Of a stretch of DNA of 64,000 nucleotides, positions 24,786-37,300 are shown piece by piece. A program made the translations under genes and the position numbers. The notes under the pieces were generated by a model, which made no database searches, was not told the origin of the DNA, and was given only the letters and a program-made list of their open reading frames with translations. Within the stretch, counting starts at the first letter, position 1. Every line of letters starts with the position of its first letter. Source of the stretch: Membranipora membranacea (taxonomy: Eukaryota > Bryozoa > Gymnolaemata > Cheilostomatida > Membraniporidae); contig OU612066.1 in assembly GCA_914767715.1 (NCBI GenBank), positions 16,497,001-16,561,000 of the forward strand, given 5' to 3'.

Positions 24786-25680
24786 ATTAAAAACTCTAAT
24801 CTCAGAACAACACATGTACACAATAACCTTTTCTACCAAATTTCAAAATGTTAACAGGGCTAAAAACCTAGCTATAGAATAAAATTACTGACCTAATATC
24901 CTTCCATATCTATTTAACAAGTCACGGATTGACTCATCTGGTAGTATAGTTTGCCCTTTTGCCCTTCTACCCCAGAGTATGTTGACTAAGATAGCAAACC
25001 CCTCGAACTTTGATGAGATTTTTCTCAATAACTTCCTTCGTTATGTGATATCCTATCAAATCTCTCTACCAAGAACAACACATATATACAATAACCTTTT
25101 CTATCAATTTTCATAATGATAATAAACAGCCGATGATCTGTTATGGAATGAAATTAAAGACCTAATATCCTTATTTATTCAACTAGTCACGGATTGACTC
25201 ATCAGGTAGAATACTTTTCCTTTTTGCCCTTCTGCCCCAGCGTATGTTGACTAAGATAGCAAACCCCTCGATCTTTGATGAGATTTTTCATGATAACTTC
25301 CTTTGTTCAGTCAATGAACTCCCTTATTGGTTCAGTGATATCCTATTCAAACTCTCTTCTCAGAACAAAACATATAAACAGAAACCTTTCGTATCAACTT
25401 TCTGTGTGTAACTGTAAACAGTTAAAAAATCCGTACCCTTCCATATCTATTTAACAAGTCACGGATTGACTCATCTGGTAGTATAGTTTGCCCTTTTGCC
25501 CTTCTGCCCCAGCGTTTGTTGACTAAGATAGCAAACAAAATGAACTCTAATTGCATTATTCCCCTACAACTTCCTTCGTTCAGTAATTCCCTGGTTGCTG
25601 TTGCATGAATATGTTTAACAAAATGTGTGCTGGTTACCTCAGCTAAGATGGTCAAGCAGGTTGGGATAGGACTCATATCC
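24786..25680. repeat. Segment repeated three times in tandem
   Basis: Three units of about 265-290 bp start near 24804, 25070 and 25360, each beginning with a form of AGAACAACACAT. All contain CACGGATTGACTCATC and GTTGACTAAGATAGCAAAC. On the minus strand each unit encodes a version of WGRRAKGQTILPDESIRD followed by LLNRYGR. The first and third units are open through this core; the second has in-frame stops just after it. I recognise no domain. A cassette of duplicated exons or a decaying coding repeat are both possible. Confidence 0.75.
25422..25676 (-). CDS. Uncertain ORF in third tandem unit
   Basis: An 84-residue minus-strand frame starts with ATG at 25676 and ends in TAA. Its last third is the basic core shared by the three tandem units; the first part is unique and not clearly related to any family. 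No splice context or neighbouring exon confirms it. It may be one exon of a gene built from duplicated cassettes, or a chance frame. Confidence 0.2.
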   Translation of the reverse strand: MSPIPTCLTILAEVTSTHFVKHIHATATRELLNEGSCRGIMQLEFILFAILVNKRWGRRAKGQTILPDESIRDLLNRYGRVRIF

Positions 25681-28610
25681 TAACCTCCTATTATAAGAGA
25701 GATGAAATTTGAGAGTAATGCAATACAATAACATGCCGACAAAATAGATATGTATGGATGGGCTCATATCAGAGCGGAGGGCATTCATTTTATATTTCCA
25801 TCAAAATCTGAGGATTAAAATTCTCCTTGCATAACATAGATTATACTTGAGCATGTAGTTCACCTCAGGATAATTGTCAAAAGGTCGTTCATTGGAATGG
25901 ATGGGAGTGAGTTATTTGCTCAGTAAATTCCTTCCATAGGCCTATAGACTCTTGAAATTAGCCAGCGGTACTTTGAACGAAATGGTTACATAGTTTGCAT
26001 GGTAGGTAATACCACCTTATTTCATGCTGTTATCCCCTCGAGACAATATTTCAACGTTTTTTATCTCCATACTAGTGGGTTTGAAAAATCTCTGTTACAC
26101 TTTCCATTAGTTAGAGCACTGTTGATTCAAACCCTATAGTCTGCTTGTTTACATTTGTCTTGTTGCCCATGAAGCGAAAATAAAAACAAAATCTTGGACT
26201 AATCATCATGACATCGCTTATCTAGCATGAAATGTTTGGTTAGTGATTATTCAGTATCAAATTCTATACTGCTTATCTAATGGTTGTTTACTGTTTACAG
26301 GCAGTAAATGGCATGATAGCATATAATCTTCAAGAATTTTAACAATGCTGAATATAACCACTGGGGAAAATCAGAGTTGATCGATTTCGGATTTTGGTGA
26401 TTTAACCTAATCTATAGCTATAGCGAAAGAACCACAAAATATTTATAGATCAATAAATTGATATTATGATCTGAGTCAAACCAGTGCACATCCTGAATAC
26501 AACTGATACATCGGAACCAATGAGTATATATAATCTTTGTCGGAACTTTATACATTTAGTATATCTGCCAATGACTGTATCTCTGCCATTTGATAGTATT
26601 ATAATCTTTGTCTCTCCTTTCTAAGAGAGTGAATAGAGATTTAGGGTGTAGTCAAAAAGTCAGGCGAAACCGATCACAACTTGCTTCCGATTGAACACGG
26701 ATTGTTTTACAAAGTCTGTCAAGCTGATCGCTGCCCTACATCTCGCCTGTTTTTATGTAGGTCAGACAGTCACAGCTGTAGGCTTAAAGATAAGCGAGAT
26801 TGCAGCATTGCCTCCCACAACCGCAACACCCACACAGTAACATGAAACAATTGAGGTGATCTTATAATAGATAAATTTTAAATGATCATGATATGAATTA
26901 CTGTAAGCAATTATTTTTTTCTCTTCAGGACTGCATAGCAATGGAGATTAATGGCATATCCTAGCAACATGGATAGACAAACCAGAAAACCATGGTTATA
27001 AAACCAATCTGGAACCCTGATTGACCACAGTAGAGAGGGTATGATTCATCCAATCACTTAGCCTGGCTGTAAATTGCGGAGATTAACCTGGGTCTGTTGA
27101 TCAGGCCATGTTATTACCAGGTTTTCGGCAAATCATTCTGTGGCTAATTCCGTGTAATTATTGTGAAAACAAAAGCTTGGTATGAAGACATTTCATGTCA
27201 AAAGAAACGAAAAAGGATATAAGATTAGTCACCCCAGTTTCATATACTCATAACATGGGGCTTCGGCATTGCTGCATATTGCATATTCTGATATTTTAAG
27301 GACAAAGATTACCAAATCTTGACACATAGGGCACATGGCTATGAGTTTAAAACTATCACCTATCACCAAGGATACTGAAAAACCGCAATCATCAAAGCAT
27401 CAGCTGAAAAACAAGACCTTTCCTGACTTCAGCTTTATCTGAAGTGCTCCAAGGCAAGTGAATCCCAAAATTTTGACAAAATCCAAATACATGCCTTGCT
27501 GGCTACTGCAATGTTGTCTGTTTCATCTTAAAAACAGTACATTGGCATTGACTATGCTTTAACCATAGCAATGTATAAAATGAATACAGTTCTAACCCAA
27601 AACACTGACATTGATTGACCAAATAAGGAAAGCATTGGTATAATCAGTCTTAAGATCTGTAATCTGATTTCCACCAGAAGCCATCTGAATGAGTCATTTG
27701 GTGCATCACAGCAACAATGACTACTTGGTTGACATGCTCTTTGTCACAGCGTTGAAGTACTGATCTTTTTTCTCAGCTAATCTTGTACGGCTTCAATATA
27801 CAAGAGTCATAAAGAAAAGAAGAATTGGTCACAAAATGACTATTATGAAGAAAGTGTTTTCTGAAAGCTTACTACAGCTAACAGTAGTTGTTAAAAGTTA
27901 CTTGTTATCCCCTTGGACAAAAGATTATGATTATGATATATAAGATTAAGTCGCTGGTATATTAAACGGTAGAAAAAGATCAGTTTTAGCTGGTTTCCTT
28001 GGGTAGGTCTCAAAAGAATATGTAAGACGAGAATAGTTGAGATTATTCAAGTGTAATTCAGCGTATTGTATGAGTTTGCATTAACAAAACAAAAAACAAA
28101 TAAGACTAAGTAATAGGGCTAGTAGTTGGTACAGAAAAACTATCAAATTTCTGCTAGTTTATGGTATGGATAGGAGTTCATTCGGCGATTGGGTTTCTAA
28201 AGTTAATATGTTTGACGATTTGGTTAACTTCATCTCTGTCTTCTTCATTGGGGGGAGGAAATGTGATTTATTAAATTTTTTATATTGCCGTCTTCCGGGA
28301 TAAAAAACTGGCACAGATTCTTTTTAATGCTACCAACCTGTATATACAGGGAAACATTGTTCATTAAAATAACTTACCATATCATGGTCGATCCAGGATC
28401 TAGCCTAGAATTGGCAAGGAACCAGGAAAGAGTGAGTGAGTGATGCAAGATCTTTCAGAACTTGGCAATAGTTCTGTAACAAGAAGCTTACGTATGAATG
28501 ATTGGTTGTGTTCGGGACATCTCGTCATGGATACAAATGGTGAATCGGTAAATAGGACCCATAATTGATTACAGTAGCATACAGTAACACTAGATCAAGT
28601 TTAATCCAAT

Positions 28611-28695
28611 TGCCTGCATTCCAGTTGCTCCCTTCTACTGGTCACGCCGCAGGCAGGCTTGACCAGTGAATCGGGAGCAACTCCGAATGCAGGCA
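28611..28695. mobile_element. Hairpin element
   Basis: TGCCTGCATTCCAGTTGCTCCC on the left is nearly the complement of GGGAGCAACTCCGAATGCAGGCA on the right, and ACTGGTCA pairs with TGACCAGT further in. The loop is CGCCGCAGGCAGGCT. Diverged relatives of one arm occur near 28930-28970 and 60890-60950. Confidence 0.7.
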
Positions 28696-31399
28696 AATGG
28701 ACCAAACCTCGGTCTACACAAGGAGTTAAACTCCTTGGTCTACAGTATCACCAGCTTAACGTTTGGGACCACAGCGAGCACACATTAACACCAACTTAAC
28801 AATTGGGCCAAGAGTGAGGATATTTTCCTTAAGTTATGTTTTGATTTACATTTTGATAGCATTCATAGATATTTATGTTAGGATTGCGTTCAATGTCATT
28901 TTTAACTTTAGTCTAAATTCATTTTCATAAACTGTGGCTGTAGTTGCCAGGTCGGAGCAACTCCAAATCATTGTAGTCAATCATAAAATCTGAGAGAAGC
29001 TAAAACTGCGGAAAACCCAGTGTGGATGTGTCTTACAGCAAAGCTACAGAATCTGCACTCATTTAGCACAGGAGAAATCAAGGTTGATTGCCCTCCTGAC
29101 ACCACCATGACTGACGGGAATCTCGTATGAAAGATTGTACCTTATACATAGAGCTGAGATGATGACTGGAAAATTTTTCTCCAAGCAGTTGTTCCCACAA
29201 AATCAGGCATGTTACAGTTCATGCTGTCTGGGTTTGCACCTTGTTTGAGTTTCCACACCTACCTACTCTAGTACATTCTACAACTCAGTGACGGAACGGC
29301 GGCTTCCTTTGAGTGCCAACTTGTTCCATGTTTATTTAGGTCATTCATATTTGCATGTCAGTCTTATGTCATGCATTATAATATTCCTTACTATATCATG
29401 ACATGTGTTATGCTTTCATCTTCAGTGAAAGGCCTTGAATCACAAAGGTTATCTGGCGTGATATCTGGCTCTAAGTTCATTTGCTGAATCATAATACAAC
29501 TTTTATTAAAAATGTTTAATGACTCGGAACAATGGTCACTAAATTTTTTTTACAAAGTGAGTATCAGTATGACTGATTGGGATGCTGAGCACTGGCTATG
29601 CATCCGGAATATACCATAGCCAAAACACACACCCATGAAATACTGACTTTCAATTTTAAACGATGATCAGGCAAAGACAAACTCCGCTTTTACGTCAAAC
29701 TCTTTTTACATAATTTTAATCTCCATGATCATAACGAGAACAGAGCATCGCCAGACAATGAGATATTGGGTTTATCCCCAAGTAGGAGTCAACCCTGACA
29801 CAATGTCTTCACATTTCCACGAAAGCACCCTCCTGAGCGGTCATTAAATATCTTTGCATGATCCAAATTCCTCTGATTCGCAATGGTCAGGCCTCACATG
29901 AAAAAAACAAACCACAAATATTTGAGCTGTACAAAACACATCATGAGTGTATATTTCCTGTGAATTGGAACAGCAAACAAGGGTATACAATTCCATTGCG
30001 CTTTTGGATTAATGGGCTATGAACCATCAGCTGCATGCATCGCAGTGGGTGATGTGACTACAGTAAGTTTTTCTTCCTGAGCCAGTTAGTTCATTTGTGA
30101 GAACGGCCAATATTTATTATAAAGATACCTTTGTATACTTGTTCAGGCAAAAATATCCACATACAGACCAGCAGCAGACATAGCCTTTCTTGGCTTTTTG
30201 GTTCCCCATACCTAAAAAGTAGTGGCGTGACATGACAAGGCTACAGAAGAAATTATTTATGAGGTAGCTCATTTGGCTCTGACAAAAACACGAGCCTGGA
30301 TCAACTGAGTTGAAGTTTTACGAGCTCGATTCATACGGCACAAGACCCATTGTCAACGTGAAAGGGAAAATTTGTCATAAGATGACTGATCTATACTCCA
30401 GGGTATGAGTCACAACGTACTATCATGGAGTAATAGTGTTACTCCTTGGTACTATGATTAAAAACTGAGTTGGCAGTGTGCCACAAGAAAAAATTGTCCA
30501 TCGCATTGGGCATGAGATACATCTACAAGTGAAAGTATGTCATTCCATTGTTCTTTAGCATGTGTCACTGTTATTAATGAACAAGAGATGTGAATTGAAT
30601 TATAACCATGTGCAGCCAATAAAGTCCATCAGGGCTGCAGTAGTCTTATCTCAAAGCCCCTTTTTTGTTTGTTTGACAAAACAAACAACTACCTGTTCTA
30701 TAAATCAGCAACCCGGAAGATCTTGATGCCTTCACTTTCACTTACGGAAATTAGATCAACAGGAAAGCATACAGCGATTGGTGTTTGTTGAGTTTATTTG
30801 AGTAAAATTTGAAGGCTGCAGAGGCATAATACTAAAAATGGGAGTTATCCCTGCTGAGAGGTTTTGAAGCTTTAGTGTGTTTAAAAACATGATAATATTT
30901 AAAACAAGCTTCAGTGATGAAATCAAAAACTTGATGCTGTGTTTTTGGGTTTAAAGGTTCTGATGAACATATTAAAATATTCAAGAAAGCATCAGCAAGG
31001 AATTAACTCCAACTCCTTGGTGTCAGTAATATAATACAAAACATGATGCTCTGTTTCTCGGTTTAAAAGGTTTCTGATGAGACATAATATATAGCCCTAT
31101 ATACATGAAGTAGTAACTGGACCGATATGCATATATGCAGCGTAGTTGTTTTGATTGGTAGTCGAAGTCTTGCGTTTATATGAAATATAAGATGAAGAAA
31201 CTCTCAAGCCAGCTGTACAAAAACCTTGTTTACCATGACTCAGTAGCATGACATATCCGCATTCATTGTCTTCATGCGATAACCAGCTTTTCTGTTTATC
31301 ACTATTCAGTTCTCTCCGTTCCTCTTGATATTTAGAGTGACATCACTGTTGGTCAGATATGTTGCAATTAGCTTAGTGTTCCATACATTATTAAATAAT

Positions 31400-34300
31400 C
31401 TACGCACCGCCATTCTTATGATACAATGGCTCCTGTTCCTGAGTTGGATATGTAGGGGGTTGTTCTGTGTATTGTGGTGGTGGGGAGGTAGTATGTATGC
31501 CATTCAGCGGTACTGACTGAGGTGTGTTGTAGTATGTTCGTGCTACCACTGGATCCGCTGGTTTCCAGTCTTTGTCTGGTGTTGTTACGATTTTCAGTGA
31601 CTGGAAAAAGAAAGAGAGTTTAAAAGGGTTGTCTTGGGTTGGTTCAAGTGTTTAACTCCTTGGTTGGTTCAAATAAAAAAAGGGTTGTCATTATAGATAT
31701 TCATTATCTCTGCAGAAAAACCAAAATTGAGTTCCAAGGTGGTTGTGACCACCAATAGTACAAAGACAGTACATCATCTGGATCAAAAGGTAGAGAAATG
31801 ATGTTATGTAGTATTCCCCACATGTCCACAAAGAGGACAACTTCTACAAAATTCATGAGCAACAAGGCCACACTGATGACTATTGCATATATACCTCTAA
31901 TCGATAGAGAGTGAACTAACTCAATTAGCATGAGTACCATCACAATAGATTTGGTGTGACGAGCCGAGTTCAATTTGATTAACTAAGGCCGGGTACATGT
32001 TAGGTACTCATACTAAATTGACTCAGATAGAGATCAGAGATACACATGATGATAGTGTAGTCTCGATGTCAATATACAACAAGGCCCCTCGCATACAAAA
32101 CAGTAGGCATTGTTCCATTCATATCAACACTTACCTGCAAGAAGGAAGCTCCGGGATTGGCTCTGATGGTTTTGACAAGATTGAAGATGGCAAAGAAAAA
32201 GATTGGTGACACGCAGAACAGGGATAAGCACCATCCCATGGCATCCGCCCATGGAGGCAACGTAGTTGTGTCGTACTTGGTAGGTTTGAAATCCACAAAG
32301 GTGAATATCAAAATGAACTGCAATAAGAAAACAAACTCAATTAGATCAGAGGAAGAGAAAACAGAGCAAATGGCAAGTTTTACAAAAATGACTTGGATTT
32401 ACTACTTTATATTGACTAAGTTATATGTTGAACATTGACAGTATCTGTAGACACTTGACCATTTGATCATCATAAAATACACACTCCTGTTTCAAGCGAG
32501 GAGTATTTAATTATCTTCCTTCACTATCATTGTTTCTTCTTTGTTGTTTGTCTTTTTCTCTTTTGTTTTGGCACTTAATGTAAAACATTTTCCTCAAAAT
32601 GATTTAAATTGCCAAGTAAAGTATTAAAAAGATGTACATCTATCTACACTGATACCAAGTGGTAAATGACAGGCCTCTACCACTGATAATCAAAAAAGTT
32701 TAATGGTTAAGTATGAGAAAGAACAAAGATACTTACAGTTACAATGGCTGGTGTAACTCCCTGCCACATAATTCTCCACCAGAGAGCAGGCCTCTTTCCT
32801 AACATTAACTTGATGTCATTACCGAACCTATCCCAACCTACAATCATCACACACATTGATAATCAACTAGAATTTATAGATGATATTAACTTTAAGATGA
32901 GTTAAACTATGTTGAATACTTTTAATGACACCACCAGTGAACTGAAATCTCTGAATTACTGATAATGGTTCAACCATGAGGCCAATCCAGGTGATTGTTA
33001 TAAAGAGTTATCTTCTGATATTGCAAGTGAACATAACTCCTAAAACTAAATGAGGAAATGCAATACTTCTGTGAACTGGAGGGTTCGGGACATATGTGTG
33101 ACACATATGATCCAAACTCCCTGTGTGAACAAAGAGTAAGTCTTAGCCCCCAGATTATGTAGAAAGACTTGCTAACAAGGACTTACAATGACTTACACAC
33201 AGGTATCATATGTATGGTACCCTGATATACAATGCAAACTGCTTCCCATCGAAGTAGTACAAATACGTACCATAAATCCATCCCAGAGCTATACATTCAC
33301 ACAGTCCAATGATCAGTGTTGAGTACGTAGCAGCATAATTGTCCATAAGTTGTAACATATACATACCACCCTATGAAATGGAAAGGGTAATTATGTTAGT
33401 GATGCAGATTTGAAATTATCTCCCTTAGATATCAAAAGATATTCTATTTAATAGTCCGAGTCCTAACTCCTCACACTTTTTTTGTGGGCATGACTAATTG
33501 AATTTGAGTAGCCATGTATAGATAAAATAGTGCATATATATGAAAGAAACAACAGTACAAAACAAAAAAAACAAAAAAACCACCACACAAAAGAAGTTGA
33601 TAATACCGAATAATTTCATCAGCAGCTTTCTCAGAATACCAAACAACTGACAAATGCCAACTTTGGTGCATAATGACAAAAAACCTCAACTGAACGCAAT
33701 GACCTTTAAGCGTTGGCCTAGTAACAGTGGGAAAGACACAATGATTTAAGGAATCTTAAATCATGGTGTCTGACAAAACGTGACTTGGATTGTTATGATG
33801 TCACAATTTAAGATTAATGGTCAATTTTGGAGAATTTTTAATTCTTGGTTTTCTTTAGTTATTTTAGTTGTTTATCATTATGTGGCCTGTGGGACAACTA
33901 CATAGAGTTATTATATAAAAACTCTATGGGCAACACAGTATCCCAGAAATATCCTTGCATTGTCTGGTTACAAACAGATTCACAAATACTCGCAGTTTTG
34001 GCAGTTCCTGTGACAGCTTCATGGATATACCATACATTCGACACATATTTTACTAGATAGACTCGATGTATTTTTGTTTCAGTTGACATTATTTAAAGAA
34101 TGGATAGAAACCTACTATGAAAGCTTAGCCTTATTCACGCAGCCACACGGGTTTTGGTGTTATTTTGGTTTGGAAAGTAAATCCCATGGCCGGTGAACTA
34201 CTCACAAGTGTTCTCTAATAGCAATCACAATTACTTGGTAATACTAATATATTGGTAGTACTCCCACATTGCTGTTATAAATGTTTACAATAACAGTATC

Positions 34301-37300
34301 GAAAATTACCTAATGTTTTGGGGCTCATTTAAAATTCAACAAAGATCTTGGTCAGCGGAAAGAAAACTTCTGCAATGAGCCAATGTTTACTATCGAATTA
34401 GTGCAACATCAAGTATTATGTCACAATGCATAACTATTTACTGTTCAATTCAAAATCATGTCTCATGCCATCAGCGGATTTTGAACCAAATTAGCAGTGC
34501 TTTCACTGAAAATTTAGGCTGGCAGCATCAAAGAGATGTCAACATGATAATCTCTTTCCCAACATGACAACTATAAATTGGGGCACCCATGCTGCATGGT
34601 CATTTTGGGTCCAAAGGGCAGTGAAATGATATCTTGCACTAAGTGTTTGTAGAGCCTTGCAGATTTACTTGAAGATAGCCGGCAGCAGCAATAACCTTTC
34701 TAGGGCAGCAGATACTGTAAATGCCTCAGCTCGTTAACATTAATTAGGAGAAAGCCCTGATGTTTGGTGCTGTAAACATTTCATCAAGGCTTTGAGGTCG
34801 ACCCAAGGATGAAAATGTAAATATTTTGGGGTACACTTTCTGGGCTACCAGTGGAAAAGTACCGCTAAACAAGTCGAGATCAAAAGCCCATTACTGTCGG
34901 GTTGTGGGAATAGCTGTATTTTCTCACCACTGGCCATAAATCACTACCCTTAATTAATTGGTCAACAATTAATTATTTAGACGCTAAAAATGAAATCAAG
35001 AGCTGTAGAGTATCTCCAACTGACAAGTTTTGGGTCAAAAATTGGTGTTCTCTCACCAAAAATGTAGCCAAGATCAATTTCAAGCATGCAACTGTCCTTG
35101 AACATGTAAAAGGTGTAGGAGGCTTTATACCGATGCTATTTTTGGCTTTTGTAGTGGGTGATTTCAAACTTGAGTAACATTTTTGTTTGAAACTTGTAAA
35201 GGCTTGAGCTTAGTGAAACACAGTGTTGTGTGTGGAAATTATATGCATATTGCAAATAATGAATTATCAAATTAAAAAATTACGACAATGCAATTTATGT
35301 TCAAGGAGGATACCCTGAGACTGGAGTCCAAGTTCGATATAGCAATGTGAGCTCATGCGAACTTAAAGATTATGATGTTATTAGAACATTAAAAGCATAA
35401 TACTTACATTACAGGTCAAGGTAAGGCCAAGTAAGAAGCTAACACTGCAAACACCAGCCAGTACCAATTTTGGTCTATGTCCTCGTCGCAGCTTATCGGA
35501 GAAAAGATCTAAGATGGTCGTGTGCACGGTGTTGATTGTTGTCATCTTTAAAAAGACAGAAAATATTAGTTTGAAAGTTTCACCTTTGTCAGGCAAAAAA
35601 AGACAATATTGGTTATACTCTTGCTAGATAGCTGTTGCCACTTGCCAGTGATGGTTGTCTTCACCTTGAGTAATAAGTATTAACTAGAGTTTAGTTTTGC
35701 CAAGGTAGGAATTTATGTAAAGTAATGGGGTTAACTAAATGCTAGCTAGCTAGCTATAAATCTTGCATTTTCAAGCCTGCGCGAAGAGGCTATAACATAT
35801 CCTCACACTTGTCGGATAATTTAAATCACGGAAAGAAGTAAGGGAAACTTTTTCTGATTCATAAGTCAACATAACATTGCTCACCTGTGTACCCATACCC
35901 AGTGTGATGAGCATGAGGAAGAATAATACAGACCACAGCGGTGAGATGGGGAGTTGAGCCACCACTTCAGGATACGCAACAAATGCTAAACCAGCACCTG
36001 CAGAAACAAAACACACAGTCAAAATATCAGTCTGGAAACAATATAGAAAGCCTTGCAAAACCACAAAATGCCAAATTATCAAAATCATAATTTTAAGACC
36101 ACCAGTATATGTCAGTCATACTCAAGCTTTCTTTTTCCTCTTTTTTTTCGGCACTATTCGGAAAACATTTGGCTAATGGAATAACTGCCAACAAAAGTGT
36201 TCCGAAAAGAAATAATACATCGAAAAGGAGTAACAATTAATCAGTAATTATACAGTTAGGGCTAAACTTGACAGCCACTATATTTATGAAATGACATTTA
36301 TTGAACATTTCTTTCTCTGCTGGTATTTATGGAAATTGCTGTCATATTTGTGGGCAGATGGTAAATGTTACAACACAAGATTTTGCATAAAGGCGGCTGA
36401 TCTTAAATGCGAAAAATGCAAGAATTTGACAAATAACAAGCATAAATAGTAATTTGGTGTCATTTTCAATCAGAATTATGAGGAGCAATCATAATGAATC
36501 AAAATTGGAAAGTCAAAAACTAAGTCTAATAATAATTAATAAACTTTGCTGTACCAACTCCCAGCAACACAATGCATATAACATTATTAATGGCTGGTCC
36601 ACATTGTCCCAGGCAGCCATCCCAGATAGTCATCCCAGTTAATGTGAACATGAAAATGACACAATCCCAGTAATAAAAACGAGTCTGGGACAGTATCTGG
36701 GATGAGTTTTACAATGTGAACATAACACTGGGACCATCTTGGATCAGCCCTTTGAATGGCATCCCAATGTCATCTGGTACAATACGGACCAGCCTTCAGT
36801 GTGACATCACCTACCCTACTGGGTAGGCAGTTCCATCATTTTTAATAAATAATCAATGTTCTGATCAATAAAGACTTTTCGATGTGATACAGATTAAAAT
36901 TTGTATGCTTATCTTACCTCCAACGGCGGCATCTTCTATTTCAATGTTTAGCTGCTCAGCCATGAATCCAATAATAGCAAATATCACAAAACCGGCAAAG
37001 AACGAGGTCCCACAGTTTGATAAGGTTACTATAACGGAGTCCCTGCATGAGAAGAAAATAAGGGATGATACAGTTAGATGAGTAAGAACCCTGCAGTAAC
37101 CGAGTCTTGAAAACCTTACAGGTTAGTAGAAAACAGAAGTCGAGCCGGCCTTTAAGAGGGTCGCAAGGTGCCCTAAATTCCCAAACTGAGAAGGTGATAC
37201 TACCTTGGAAATCAGGATGCATTGGTTATCTTTGCATGGTAGCGTTTGGATTAATCCAAATGTGCTTGTTTTCTCAAGCTGGAAAGTCACCTCACCCGAA

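Larger units (their letters stand above)
22255..31399. other. Gene-poor 9-kb stretch
   Basis: No exon with coherent splice sites or recognisable protein similarity was found on either strand. It holds a triplicated segment (24786-25680), a hairpin element (28611-28695), several short AAGGAGT/ACTCCTT hairpins (28718-28741, near 30410-30460, near 31005-31022) and otherwise plain AT-rich sequence. It may contain regulatory DNA or 5' exons of the PTB adaptor gene. Confidence 0.55.
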
